Shown: positions 15,363-28,755 of the stretch, one piece after another
Numbering within the stretch: position 1 is the first letter of the stretch
How the letters are laid out: the number at the start of each line of letters is the position of its first letter
Assembly: GCA_041685755.1 (NCBI GenBank)
Contig: JAWLFC010000001.1
Coordinates: 1 to 64,000 of the forward strand
Direction: 5' to 3'
From: Sva-07 sp041685755
Lineage (GTDB): Bacteria; Actinomycetota; Acidimicrobiia; Acidimicrobiales; Ilumatobacteraceae
DNA length: 64,000 bases
The notes under the pieces: model-generated
The model's database searches: none
The model's input: the letters and a program-made list of their open reading frames with translations, nothing else
What the model was told of the DNA's origin: nothing
Translations under genes and position numbers: made by a program

Positions 15363-16631
15363 ATGGCTGGAACCGACCTGATCGCCGATCTCGAAGCGCG
15401 CAACCTGATCCACGACTCGACCGATCGCGAGGCGCTCCGAGCGGCGGTCGCCGAGGGCCCGGTCGCCGTCTACTACGGCTGCGACCCGACCGCCGACAGC
15501 CTGCACGTCGGCAACCTGATCGGGCTGATCATGCTGCGCCGGTTCCAGGACGCGGGCCATCGCCCGATCGCGCTGGCCGGTGGCGCGACGGGCATGGTCG
15601 GCGACCCGAGCGGCCGCTCCGACGAACGCAACCTGCTCGACGACGACACGCTCAACCACAACGTCGCGGCGATCAAGGAGCAGCTGAGCAGGATCGTCGA
15701 GCTCGGCGCCGGTGGCGGTGAACTGGTCGACAACCGGGACTGGACCCAGCCGATCACGATCCTCGAGTTCCTCCGCGACATCGGCAAGCACGTCACCGTC
15801 AACCAGATGCTCGCCCGGGAGAGCATCAAGCTGCGGGTGAACTCCGAGCACGGCATCTCGTTCACCGAGTTCACCTACATGCTGCTGCAGGCCAACGACT
15901 ACCTGTGGCTCCACGACCACCTCGGCTGCACGATCCAGATCGGCGGCTCGGACCAGTGGGGCAACATCATCGCCGGAGTCGACCTGATCCGGCGCAAGCG
16001 CGGCGAGCACGTGCACGCGTTCTCGTGGCCGCTGCTGACCGCGAGCGACGGCAGCAAGGTGGGCAAGACCACCGGAGCGCGCGTGTGGCTCGACGCGGCC
16101 AAGACCAGCCCCTACCAGTTCCGCCAGCACTGGATGCAGACGCCGGACGACCAGATCGAGGCGCAATTGCTCACGTTCTCGTTGCAGCCGATCGCACAGC
16201 TGCGCGACATCATGGCCGAGCACGTCGATGCGCCACACCTCCGGTTCGCCCAGCGAGCCCTCGCCGACGAGATGACGGCGCTCGTGCACGGAGCGCCCGC
16301 CGCCGTCGCCGCCGCCGAAGCGGCCGATCTCCTCTTCGCCGGCGACCCGACCACCGCCTCGCACGAGGCGTTCTCGATGCTCGCCGCCGAGGTGCCGTCG
16401 TCACGACTGCGAGCGGCTGATCTCGACGACCCGATCGCGGTGTTCGTGCAGACGGGGCTGGCCTCGTCGAACGGCGACGCCCGCCGTTCGTTGGCGCAGC
16501 GGTCGTTCTACGTGAACGGGGTGCAGCTCGACGCGAATGCCCAGCTCAGCGGGCACGAACTGGTGCACGGGCGGTACCTGCTGCTGCGCAAGGGGAAGAA
16601 GTCGCACCACCTCGTGGAAATTTCTTCGTGA
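15363..16631 (+). CDS. tyrS: Tyrosine--tRNA ligase
   Basis: A 422-residue class-I aminoacyl-tRNA synthetase that charges tRNA-Tyr. The HIGH-type motif is HVGN (48-51, in PTADSLHVGN). The KMSKS loop has the TyrS form DGSKVGKTTG near residue 230. GGSDQWGNI near residue 195 binds tyrosine, and a C-terminal S4 RNA-binding domain occupies about residues 350-420. Length is standard. The ATG at 15363 follows a TACCCT element by 10 bases. The gene ends only about 30 bases before the probable rRNA promoter. Confidence 0.97.
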   Translation: MAGTDLIADLEARNLIHDSTDREALRAAVAEGPVAVYYGCDPTADSLHVGNLIGLIMLRRFQDAGHRPIALAGGATGMVGDPSGRSDERNLLDDDTLNHNVAAIKEQLSRIVELGAGGGELVDNRDWTQPITILEFLRDIGKHVTVNQMLARESIKLRVNSEHGISFTEFTYMLLQANDYLWLHDHLGCTIQIGGSDQWGNIIAGVDLIRRKRGEHVHAFSWPLLTASDGSKVGKTTGARVWLDAAKTSPYQFRQHWMQTPDDQIEAQLLTFSLQPIAQLRDIMAEHVDAPHLRFAQRALADEMTALVHGAPAAVAAAEAADLLFAGDPTTASHEAFSMLAAEVPSSRLRAADLDDPIAVFVQTGLASSNGDARRSLAQRSFYVNGVQLDANAQLSGHELVHGRYLLLRKGKKSHHLVEISS

Positions 16632-17052
16632 GCCGTGTTGCAAGCCGCTTCGGATCTGCTATCTTCTAACTCCGCCTCACGGAGCGGTTCGACCCTCCGG
16701 AAAGGCCACTCGGCACCAACGCCGACCGGCTGAGATCCGCAAGGACGTCTCCCGATCATGGTGCGTGCCTGAGCTTCGGCTCCTTGAAAACGGAAGAGAA
16801 GACAGAACGCCAGTGCGGGCAGTTCGTCGTCCACCCTCGGGTGGTTGAGGAGCTGTCTGTCAATTTCTGCTGTCGTCTACCCTGACGACGGCAACCATGG
16901 TTACCGGTCGGCTCGAGCTTTGTACCTCGTGTCGGCCACACAGCAAGGACGTACCATCACACGAGTCCTTCCCGACTCCGATGGTGCGCTCGCTGACGAC
17001 CGTTGCCGGCTCTGAATGCTCACTTCGGTGGGACGACGAGTCGGCCACGTTT
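16632..17052 (+). promoter_or_regulatory. rRNA operon promoter and leader region
   Basis: 421 bases without a credible gene between tyrS and 16S. TTGCAA (16638-16643), 16 bases, then TATCTT (16660-16665) is a good promoter candidate and the most A+T-rich spot nearby. GGCTCCTTGAAAAC (16778-16791) recurs with one mismatch in the 16S-23S spacer and looks like the boxA-type antitermination site that precedes actinobacterial rRNA genes. The rest is leader RNA that is expected to be removed during processing. A second promoter around 16880 (TACCCT) is possible but weak. Confidence 0.6.
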
Positions 17053-21997
<4,945 letters not shown>

Positions 21998-22031
21998 GAG
22001 TCCTCGAGGGTCACCCCTCGTTGACAACTGA

Positions 22032-22149
<118 letters not shown>

Positions 22150-22159
22150 TTCGCTCGAG

Positions 22160-22203
22160 GAACGCACCGACCGGGTCTGCCGGCGGTGCGTTCTTCGCGT
22201 TTT
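22160..22203 (+). terminator. rRNA operon terminator
   Basis: GAACGCACCG (22160-22169) and CGGTGCGTTC (22184-22193) form a perfect 10-bp stem with a 14-base loop, followed by TTCGCGTTTT. It lies 11 bases after 5S, the right place for an intrinsic terminator. Confidence 0.75.
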
Positions 22204-22224
22204 CGGCCCGTAGCATGGCGCGCC

Positions 22225-23226
22225 ATGTCGAACGGCTCGTCTTCTCGTCCGCCGCGCCGTGACGACGGTCGCCGGCCCTCCAACCGCACGGGTCGGCCCG
22301 CGCCCGGGGCCACATCCGGTCGGAAGGGGGGTGGCAAGCCCGGGGGTCGCCCGGGATCGTCCAAGCGCGGCGACGACCGTCGCCCGCCGCGTCCGCAGAC
22401 CGAGGCCGAGCGCCGTGCCGCAGAGGTCCGGGCCCGCCGTGCGCCCCGGGCACCGCGCGACCCAGAACTCGAACGTCAGCGCATCGAGGAGCGCAGCACC
22501 GAGCAGTGGATCGACGAGGGTTCGGTCCGGCGGGCGGCCACCGGCGCGACCAGACGGGCAGCGACGCCGGCCGGCGACTCCCGTCGAGCGCCCAAGCCCG
22601 TCGACCCCGAGGTGTCGGCGGCGCTCGTCGACGCCCTCGGCAAACAGCGCGGCTCCCGGCTCGCCGAGCGGCTGGCCCAGGCGTCGGAGGCGCTCGACCG
22701 CGAGCGGTTCCAGGAGTCCAAGCGAATCGCCACCGCCATCGCCAAGGAGGCGCCGAACGTGGCGGCCGCCCACGAGATCGTCGGGCTCTCCAACTATCGG
22801 CTCGGTCGGTACAAGCAGGCCGCTGCCGCGTTGCAGGCGGCCCAGGATCTGCACGCCGAGCCGGCGCTCCTGCCCGTGATCGCCGACTGCCACCGGGCAG
22901 AGGGGCGATGGTCGGCCGTCGAGCAGGTGTGGAACGAGATCAAGTCGGCGTCGCCGAGCCACGACGTGATGGCCGAGGGCCGCATCGTCGCTGCGGGAGC
23001 GTTGGCCGATCAGGGCGACCTGCGCGGCGCCATCGCGCTCATGGAGCCGGCGACCAAGCGTCCCAAGGCCGTCCGGGAGTTCCACCTCCGTCAGTGGTAC
23101 GTCCTCGGCGATCTCTACGACCGTGTCGGGGATCCGATCGCCGCCCGCCGTTGGTTCGGCGCCGTTGCCGAACACGACGACGAGTACGCCGACGTGACCG
23201 CGCGTCTGCGCGGCCTGGGTCGCTGA
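22225..23226 (+). CDS. Basic TPR-type repeat protein
   Basis: A 333-residue protein. Residues 1-120 are strongly basic, low-complexity, rich in Arg, Pro and Gly, and probably disordered. From about 135 the sequence is a helical repeat region with TPR character: AHEIVGLSNYRLGRYKQAAAAL near 190, AEPALLPVIADCHRAEGRW near 215, and WYVLGDLYDRVGDPIAARRWF near 300. TPRs mediate protein-protein contacts; the partner is unknown, and the basic tail suggests nucleic-acid or ribosome association (inference). TAGCAT lies 8 bases before the ATG, directly after the rRNA terminator, so the gene probably has its own promoter. Confidence 0.75.
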   Translation: MSNGSSSRPPRRDDGRRPSNRTGRPAPGATSGRKGGGKPGGRPGSSKRGDDRRPPRPQTEAERRAAEVRARRAPRAPRDPELERQRIEERSTEQWIDEGSVRRAATGATRRAATPAGDSRRAPKPVDPEVSAALVDALGKQRGSRLAERLAQASEALDRERFQESKRIATAIAKEAPNVAAAHEIVGLSNYRLGRYKQAAAALQAAQDLHAEPALLPVIADCHRAEGRWSAVEQVWNEIKSASPSHDVMAEGRIVAAGALADQGDLRGAIALMEPATKRPKAVREFHLRQWYVLGDLYDRVGDPIAARRWFGAVAEHDDEYADVTARLRGLGR

Positions 23227-23264
23227 GCCGAGCCGCCGAGCGGACCGCGGGTACCCTGCGACCG

Positions 23265-23720
23265 ATGGCGAGCTGGAACTTCCGGGCCGGAGTGGTCGCT
23301 GCGGTGACCGATTCCGCCGGACGGCTGCTCGTCTTCGAACGCAGCGACATCCCGGGAGCGTGGCAACTCGCCCAGGGCGGCATCGATGTCGGTGAGTCGC
23401 CCCTGGAGGCGGCGTGGCGAGAGCTCGGTGAGGAGACCGGGCTCGGCCCCGACGACGTCGACCTCGTCGGCGAGCACCCCGACTGGGTCGTCTACGAGTT
23501 CCCCGAGGAGGTGCGCAGCGCCGGGACACGGCTCGGTCAGGCCCAGCGCTGGTACCTGTTCCGCGTGCGCGACGACGACGTCGTGCCGACACCCGACGAG
23601 GTCGAGTTCGTCTCGTGGACGTGGGCCGATCCGACGTGGCTCATCGATCACGTCGTCGGGTTCCGCCGTCCCGCGTACCGCGCCGTCTTGCCCCACCTGC
23701 TGCCCCAGATGCTCACATGA
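23265..23720 (+). CDS. Nudix hydrolase, RppH/NudH-like
   Basis: A 151-residue Nudix enzyme. The Nudix box spans GGIDVGESPLEAAWRELGEE plus TGL (about residues 38-60) with all catalytic glutamates. FRAGVVAAVTD at the start and GQAQRWYLFRV near residue 97 are typical of the RppH/dinucleoside-polyphosphate branch, suggesting RNA pyrophosphohydrolase or Ap4A hydrolase activity. TACCCT lies 7 bases before the ATG at 23265. The stop overlaps the rarA ATG (ATGA), so the two are co-transcribed. The exact substrate is not determined. Confidence 0.85.
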   Translation: MASWNFRAGVVAAVTDSAGRLLVFERSDIPGAWQLAQGGIDVGESPLEAAWRELGEETGLGPDDVDLVGEHPDWVVYEFPEEVRSAGTRLGQAQRWYLFRVRDDDVVPTPDEVEFVSWTWADPTWLIDHVVGFRRPAYRAVLPHLLPQMLT

Positions 23721-24664
23721 GCGGCGACCTGTTCGCCGCCGCTGCCGACGAGCAGCGGCGCTCGCGCGCTCCGCTGGCCGCTCGTCTGCGCCCGAGAACC
23801 ATCGACGACGTCGTCGGCCAGGACCACCTGCTCGGGCCCGGCCGGCCGCTTCGGCGTCTGGTCGAGACCGATCGGCTGACGTCGGCGCTGCTGTGGGGGC
23901 CGCCCGGGACGGGCAAGACGACGCTGGCGCTGGCTGTCGCCGGGAGCACCGACCGCGCCTTCGACCAGCTGTCGGCCGTCTCGGCGGGCGTCAAGGACGT
24001 CCGCGAGACGATCGATCGGGCCCGGCAACGACTCGGCGAGCGCGGGCAGGGCACGATCCTGTTCCTCGACGAGATCCACCGGTTCTCCAAGTCGCAACAA
24101 GATGCGCTGCTCCCCGCCGTCGAGGACGGGACGCTGACGCTGATCGGGGCGACGACCGAGAACCCCTTCTTCGAGGTCAACGCCCCGTTGCGGAGCCGCT
24201 CGACGCTGTTCCGTCTCGAGCCGCTCGACCGNNNNNNNNNNNNNNNNNNNNNNNNNNNNNNNNNNNNNNNNNNNNNNNNNNNNNNNNNNNNNNNNNNNNN
24301 NNNNNNNNNNNNNNNNNNNNNNNNNNNNNNNGCACTCGAGCACGTCGGCCTGCCCGAAGCCCAGCTCAACCTCGCCGAGGCGGCGATCTATCTCGCATGC
24401 GCTCCGAAGAGCAATCGGACGGCGCTGGCGATCTGGAACGCCCGCGCCGACGTGCGCGACGGCGCGGTCGGAGAGGTGCCGGCACATCTGCGCGATGCCC
24501 ACTACGAGGGAGCGGCGTCGCTCGGACACGGCGAGGGCTACGAGTATCCTCACGACCGTGACGCCGGCGCCCAACAGTACCTCCCCGACGGACTCGTCGG
24601 TCGGCGCTGGTACGAGCCCTCGCCGCACGGCGACGAGCGGGCGCACGACCGGACCGACCGATGA
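23717..24664 (+). CDS. rarA: Replication-associated recombination protein A (AAA+ ATPase), with assembly gap
   Basis: A MgsA/RarA/WRNIP1 family ATPase acting at stalled replication forks. Before the gap there is DVVGQDHLLGPG, Walker A GPPGTGKTT near residue 61 and Walker B ILFLDEIHRFSKSQQDALLP near 116. After it comes the C-terminal domain with LACAPKSNRTAL, EVPAHLRDAHY and AQQYLPDGL. About 171 codons precede and 110 follow the gap, against about 450 in complete RarA proteins. Roughly 140 residues (lid and part of the oligomerisation region) are missing, more than the 33 codons the Ns allow. ATG overlaps the Nudix stop. Confidence 0.9.
   Translation: MSGDLFAAAADEQRRSRAPLAARLRPRTIDDVVGQDHLLGPGRPLRRLVETDRLTSALLWGPPGTGKTTLALAVAGSTDRAFDQLSAVSAGVKDVRETIDRARQRLGERGQGTILFLDEIHRFSKSQQDALLPAVEDGTLTLIGATTENPFFEVNAPLRSRSTLFRLEPLDXXXXXXXXXXXXXXXXXXXXXXXXXXXXXXXXXXALEHVGLPEAQLNLAEAAIYLACAPKSNRTALAIWNARADVRDGAVGEVPAHLRDAHYEGAASLGHGEGYEYPHDRDAGAQQYLPDGLVGRRWYEPSPHGDERAHDRTDR
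24232..24331. other. Assembly gap (100 N) inside rarA, real gap larger
   Basis: Exactly 100 Ns, a placeholder length. The flanks do not overlap each other. Comparison with normal RarA length implies that about 400 bases of coding sequence are absent here. Confidence 0.9.
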
Positions 24665-24676
24665 GGGGGCCCGCAC

Positions 24677-25159
24677 GTGAGCGCCGGTGAACTCGTGCTG
24701 GTCGTCGCCGCCGTGCTGTGCTCGCTCGGCTTCGCCGCCCTCGTCGTGGTGCTGCTGCGCGTGCACGACACGCTCGGCGAGGTGCGCCGCGAACTCGACG
24801 ACCTCCGAGCCCAGACCACGCCCTTGATCCAGGAACTCCACGACACGACCGACGAGGCCCGAGCGACGGTGACCGAGGCGCGCGCCGACCTCGAACGCTT
24901 CGACCGGGTGCTCGGCTCGGCGGAGGCGATCGGCGATGCCGTCGGCGGCACGGTGGCCCGCACGTCGTTCTCCACCCCGATGATCAAGGCCGCCGGCCTC
25001 GCTCGCGGCACGTCACGCACGATCGCCCGGCTGCGCGGAGCGCCCCGGACTCCGGTGGTCGGCCCCGTCGTGGTCGAGGGTCGGGAACGGCGCAACTCCA
25101 TCGAGTCGCCCGAGCGACCGGGCGATTCCCCACGAGCACGACGGAGACGACACGCATGA
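24677..25159 (+). CDS. Membrane-anchored coiled-coil protein (DUF948-like)
   Basis: A 160-residue protein with one N-terminal transmembrane helix (about 5-27) and a following amphipathic, Glu/Arg/Thr-rich helix (28-80, RVHDTLGEVRRELDDLRAQT) predicted to form a coiled coil. The C-terminus is basic and probably disordered. The arrangement resembles DUF948 proteins, often found near cell-envelope or stress genes. GTG 24677 is 12 bases after rarA. The stop overlaps the next ATG (ATGA), suggesting the two small proteins are made together. Function unknown. Confidence 0.7.
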   Translation: MSAGELVLVVAAVLCSLGFAALVVVLLRVHDTLGEVRRELDDLRAQTTPLIQELHDTTDEARATVTEARADLERFDRVLGSAEAIGDAVGGTVARTSFSTPMIKAAGLARGTSRTIARLRGAPRTPVVGPVVVEGRERRNSIESPERPGDSPRARRRRHA

Positions 25160-25515
25160 TGAAGCGAGTGACCTGGTTCGCCGGTGGCGTGGTCGCCGGC
25201 GTCGCGTCGGCGGGCTACGCCAAGAAGAAGGTCAAGGAGACGGCCTCGCAGATCGCTCCGTCCCAGGTGGCGCGTTCGGCCGCCGGGGTGGTCCGGGCCA
25301 CGTCGCGCGAGGTGGTCGACGCGGTCCGCGACGGGCGTCAGGTGATGCGGCACACCGAGGACGAACTGCGAGCGCGCCGTGACGGCCGACTGGTGTCGCT
25401 CGACGAACATGTCGGCCCCGACGACCAGGTCTACGTCGACGGCGTCCCGGTCGAGAGCGGCCGGGTGATCGTGATGCGCCAGCACCGGGCGAAGCGGCGC
25501 AGGGCGCAGCGGTGA
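25156..25515 (+). CDS. Small basic hypothetical protein
   Basis: A 119-residue protein with a short hydrophobic Gly/Ala-rich N-terminal segment (RVTWFAGGVVAGVASAGYA) followed by a lysine cluster (KKKVKE) and a charged, helical remainder ending in an Arg-rich tail. It may be a single-pass or membrane-associated protein. It is coupled to the coiled-coil protein upstream (ATGA) and to glcD downstream (GTGA). I recognise no family with certainty. ATG 25156 is chosen because it gives the overlap; ATG 25159 is the next codon. Confidence 0.6.
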   Translation: MMKRVTWFAGGVVAGVASAGYAKKKVKETASQIAPSQVARSAAGVVRATSREVVDAVRDGRQVMRHTEDELRARRDGRLVSLDEHVGPDDQVYVDGVPVESGRVIVMRQHRAKRRRAQR

Positions 25516-26966
25516 CCCGGGTCGCACCGGCACCGGTTGTCGCCTCGTTGGCCGAGCAGCTCCGCGCCGTGCTGCGACCGGATCAGGTCCGCGACGCCGT
25601 GAGCGAGGTCGACCTGTATCGGCGCGACGCGTCGAACATGACGGGCGAGGCGTCGGTGGTGTGCTTCGCCGAGTCGACCGACGACGTACGTCGCATCGTC
25701 GAGGTGGCCAACGCCGTGGGCGTGCCGTTCGTCGCCCGGGGGTCCGGCACGGGCCTCGCCGGGGGAGCGGTCCCGCCGAGCGGGGCCATCGTCATCTCGA
25801 CGGCCAAGATGAACCGGATCGTCTCGGTCGATCCGGTCAACCGGCTGGCCTGGGTCGAACCCGGCGTTCTCAACCTCGATCTGTCGACGCAGACCGCCCA
25901 CCTCGGCGTGCACTTCGCTCCGGATCCGAGCAGCCAGCAGACGTGTTCGATCGGTGGCAACGTGGCCAACAACTCCGGGGGGCCGCACTGTCTGGCCGAC
26001 GGTGTCACGAGCTCTCACGTCCACGCCGTCGAGGTCGTGCTGCCCGATGGGTCGGTCACGATCCTGGGGGGCGAAGAACCCGAACCCGACGGGTACGACC
26101 TGCGCGGCGCGTTCGTCGGCAGCGAGGGCATGTTCGGCGTCGCCACCAAGGTGTGCGTCAAGCTGATGCAGAATCCGCCCGGCGTCGCCACGATGCTGCT
26201 CGACTTCGCCGACGTCGCCGAGGGCGCTCAGCTGGTGAGCGACATCATCGCCGACGGGATCGTCCCGGCGGCGGTCGAGATGATGGACCAACTGTGTCTG
26301 CGCGCCGTCGAAGCGTTCATCCACGCCGGCCTTCCGGTCGACCAGGCGGCGGCGCTGCTGATCGAGGTGGTCGGTCTGCCCGCCGAGGTGGCCGCGCACG
26401 TCGAGCGGATCCGCACGCTCGCCGACCATCGCTCGGTGGGCACGATCCGGATCGCTGCCGACGACACCGAGCGGGCGCTCTTGTGGAAGGGCCGCAAGTC
26501 GGCGTTCGGCGCCATTGCCCGGATCAAGCCCAACTACTACCTCCACGACACCGTCGTCCCCCGCCACAAGCTTCCCGACGTGCTGGCGCAGGTGTACGAG
26601 ATCGCCGAGCGTCACGAACTGCTCGTGCTCAACGTCTTCCACGCCGGTGACGGCAATCTGCACCCGCTGCTCGTGTACGACGCCCGAGAACCCGGTGTGG
26701 CCGACCGGGTGCGTGCTGCCGGCGACGAGATCGTGCGGGTGTCCGTCGGCGCCGGCGGTGTGCTCAGCGGTGAACACGGCATCGGCCTCGAGAAGCGCGA
26801 CCTGATGCCGCTGATGTTCTCCGACGTCGACCTCGACGCCCAGGCCGCTCTGAGACGGGCGTTCGATCCACATCTCCTGTCGAACCCCGACAAGGTCCTG
26901 CCACGACCCGCCGGTTGCGGCGATCTGCACAGCGTCGCCGGCACGATGGACGGCGCATGGGTGTGA
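25512..26966 (+). CDS. glcD: FAD-linked oxidase, glycolate oxidase GlcD-like
   Basis: A 484-residue flavoprotein with an N-terminal PCMH-type FAD-binding domain and C-terminal FAD-oxidase C domain. Diagnostic motifs: FVARGSGTGLAGGAVP near 75, SSQQTCSIGGNVANNSGG near 140, the NVFHAGDGNLHPLL motif near 377 and GVLSGEHGIGLEKRDLM near 418. It should oxidise a 2-hydroxy acid such as glycolate or lactate, passing electrons to GlcE/GlcF. GTG 25512 overlaps the preceding stop. The next gene (GlcE-like) starts 10 bases before its end. The family is certain; the substrate is not. Confidence 0.88.
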   Translation: MTRVAPAPVVASLAEQLRAVLRPDQVRDAVSEVDLYRRDASNMTGEASVVCFAESTDDVRRIVEVANAVGVPFVARGSGTGLAGGAVPPSGAIVISTAKMNRIVSVDPVNRLAWVEPGVLNLDLSTQTAHLGVHFAPDPSSQQTCSIGGNVANNSGGPHCLADGVTSSHVHAVEVVLPDGSVTILGGEEPEPDGYDLRGAFVGSEGMFGVATKVCVKLMQNPPGVATMLLDFADVAEGAQLVSDIIADGIVPAAVEMMDQLCLRAVEAFIHAGLPVDQAAALLIEVVGLPAEVAAHVERIRTLADHRSVGTIRIAADDTERALLWKGRKSAFGAIARIKPNYYLHDTVVPRHKLPDVLAQVYEIAERHELLVLNVFHAGDGNLHPLLVYDAREPGVADRVRAAGDEIVRVSVGAGGVLSGEHGIGLEKRDLMPLMFSDVDLDAQAALRRAFDPHLLSNPDKVLPRPAGCGDLHSVAGTMDGAWV

Positions 26967-27847
26967 GCCTCGCAACGGCCGTCACCGAGTTCGCCGACGA
27001 GGTGGGCACCACCGATCCCGTGACGATCACCGGGACCGGAAGCCGTGGCGGTCCGGTGGCAGGCACTCGCACGGTGGTGGCACCGACGGGGATCGCGTGG
27101 ATCGAACCGGCGGAGATGACGATCCGCTGCGGGGCGGGCACGACCGTTGCCGAGGTGGACGATGCCCTCGCCGAACACGGCCAGTGCGTGGCGGTCCCGA
27201 CCGGGGGCACGATCGGCGGGGCGCTCGCCGTCGGCCACAGCGGGATCCGCCGCCTGGGCTGGGGACCGGTTCGCGACACCGTGCTGCAGGTCCACTACGT
27301 GTCTGCGGCCGGCGAGGTGGTGAAGGCAGGCGGGCCGACCGTGAAGAACGTCAGCGGGTTCGACCTGTGCCGCCTCCTGGTGGGCTCGCACGGCACGCTC
27401 GGGTTCCTGGCCGACGTGATCCTGCGGACCCGGCCGCTCCCGGTACACGAGTGTTGGTACCGAACCGACGGTGACCCGTGGGAACTCCTCGGTGCGCTGT
27501 ATCGACCGGTGTCGGTGCTCTGGGACGGTGCCTCGACCTGGGTACTGCTCGGCGGCCATCCCGGCGACGTCGACGCCCAGGCCCGATCGGCGGGGCTGGT
27601 CGAAGCTGACGGTCCACCGGTGCTCCCGCCGTACCGGTGGTCGCTGCCACCAGCGGCGCTGGGTGAACTCCGGTCGGAGTTGCCCGGCACGTTCGTGGCC
27701 GAGATCGGCGTCGGTGTCGTCCATCACCGCCGTCCACGCCCACGACGCGAACCCGATGCCGCGATCGTCGAACTCCACCGTCGCCTCCGCGCCGAGTTCG
27801 ACCCCACCGGGCGGCTCAACCCCGGTCTCGACGTCCTCGCGTCGTGA
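26957..27847 (+). CDS. glcE: FAD-binding glycolate oxidase subunit GlcE-like
   Basis: A 296-residue protein with only the FAD-binding half of the GlcD fold, as in GlcE. Motifs: ITGTGSRGG near residue 24, TIRCGAGTTVAEVDDALAEHGQ near 60, GTIGGALAVGHSGIRRLGWG near 85 and VKNVSGFDLCRLLVGSHGTL near 130. The C-terminus ends with the RRLRAEFDPTGRLNPG signature. ATG 26957 lies inside the last codons of glcD, so the two are translationally coupled. The iron-sulfur subunit (glcF) is not next to it but 3.6 kb downstream. Confidence 0.85.
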   Translation: MGVSLATAVTEFADEVGTTDPVTITGTGSRGGPVAGTRTVVAPTGIAWIEPAEMTIRCGAGTTVAEVDDALAEHGQCVAVPTGGTIGGALAVGHSGIRRLGWGPVRDTVLQVHYVSAAGEVVKAGGPTVKNVSGFDLCRLLVGSHGTLGFLADVILRTRPLPVHECWYRTDGDPWELLGALYRPVSVLWDGASTWVLLGGHPGDVDAQARSAGLVEADGPPVLPPYRWSLPPAALGELRSELPGTFVAEIGVGVVHHRRPRPRREPDAAIVELHRRLRAEFDPTGRLNPGLDVLAS

Positions 27848-28752
27848 CGACGAGTCCCGGCGGGGCGGCCCGCGCCTACGTGGACCGCCCCGTGACCGAT
27901 CTCGCCGCGGCGCGCCGGGCGGCCGGGGTCGCCGCTGATCACTGGGGTCTCCCGGCCCCCGAACTGTTGCGAGCCGGCATGAACGCGATCCACGTCGCCG
28001 GTGAGGTCGTGCTGCGGGTCAGCACCCCGTCGGTCGACGCTGCGGCCGCGTTGGAGCTGCACCGATTCCTCGGCACGGTCGGGGTGCGCGTGCCGGTGGC
28101 CGCCCGTCCGGATGTCGTCGTCGTCGACGGCCTGAGCGTCACGTGCTGGAAGCGTCTCGCCGCATCGAGTGCGCCGATCGACTGGCGCGCCGTCGGGTCG
28201 ATGGTGCGCACGGTGCACCGGCTGGAGCCGACGGCGCTGCCCGCGTCGGTTCCGTTGCCGCGACCGGCGAGCTTCCCCTGGTGGGACTTCGACGGACTCC
28301 TCGCCAGCACCGCCGACGCGATCGACGCCGACGCCCGGCGCGGGCTCGAAGCGGCGGTCGAACGTCACCGCGGCTGGCAGGACGCCACGGGCGAGGTCGT
28401 CTGCCACGGTGACGTCCACCCCGGGAACATCTTGATGAGCGATGACGGTCCCGTGCTGCTCGACTGGGACCTGTTGTGCTGGGCCCACCCGGGCTGGGAC
28501 CACGGGCCCATGCTCACCTGGGCGGCCCGCTGGGGCGGCGATCCCGGCGCCTACGAGGCGTTCGCAGACGGGTACGGCCGCTCGCTCGCCGGTGACCGCC
28601 GGGCGGAGGCGTTCGCCGAGTTGCGTCTCGTCGCCGCCACGCTGATGCGCGTCGCCACCGGTCTGCGCGACCCGGGCGCGATGCCCGAGGCGCAGCGACG
28701 ACTGGCCTACTGGCGCGGTGATCCCGACGCCCCGGCCTGGTCGGCACAGTGA
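27844..28752 (+). CDS. Aminoglycoside-phosphotransferase (APH) family kinase
   Basis: A 302-residue protein kinase-like small-molecule kinase. The catalytic loop is VVCHGDVHPGNILM near residue 185 and the metal-binding motif LLDWDLLCWAHPGWDHGPM near 205. The N-terminal lobe carries a conserved-type VLRVSTP. Members phosphorylate diverse hydroxylated metabolites (choline, homoserine, macrolides, aminoglycosides); the substrate here is unknown and resistance should not be assumed. GTG 27844 overlaps the glcE stop. It is the last gene of the glcD-glcE transcription unit and ends 3 bases from the convergent aldehyde dehydrogenase. Confidence 0.8.
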   Translation: MTTSPGGAARAYVDRPVTDLAAARRAAGVAADHWGLPAPELLRAGMNAIHVAGEVVLRVSTPSVDAAAALELHRFLGTVGVRVPVAARPDVVVVDGLSVTCWKRLAASSAPIDWRAVGSMVRTVHRLEPTALPASVPLPRPASFPWWDFDGLLASTADAIDADARRGLEAAVERHRGWQDATGEVVCHGDVHPGNILMSDDGPVLLDWDLLCWAHPGWDHGPMLTWAARWGGDPGAYEAFADGYGRSLAGDRRAEAFAELRLVAATLMRVATGLRDPGAMPEAQRRLAYWRGDPDAPAWSAQ

Positions 28753-28755
28753 GGC

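Noticed and set aside
27844..28752. Aminoglycoside resistance gene
   Set aside because: The APH fold is used by many metabolic kinases, and the glcE-linked context gives no support for resistance.
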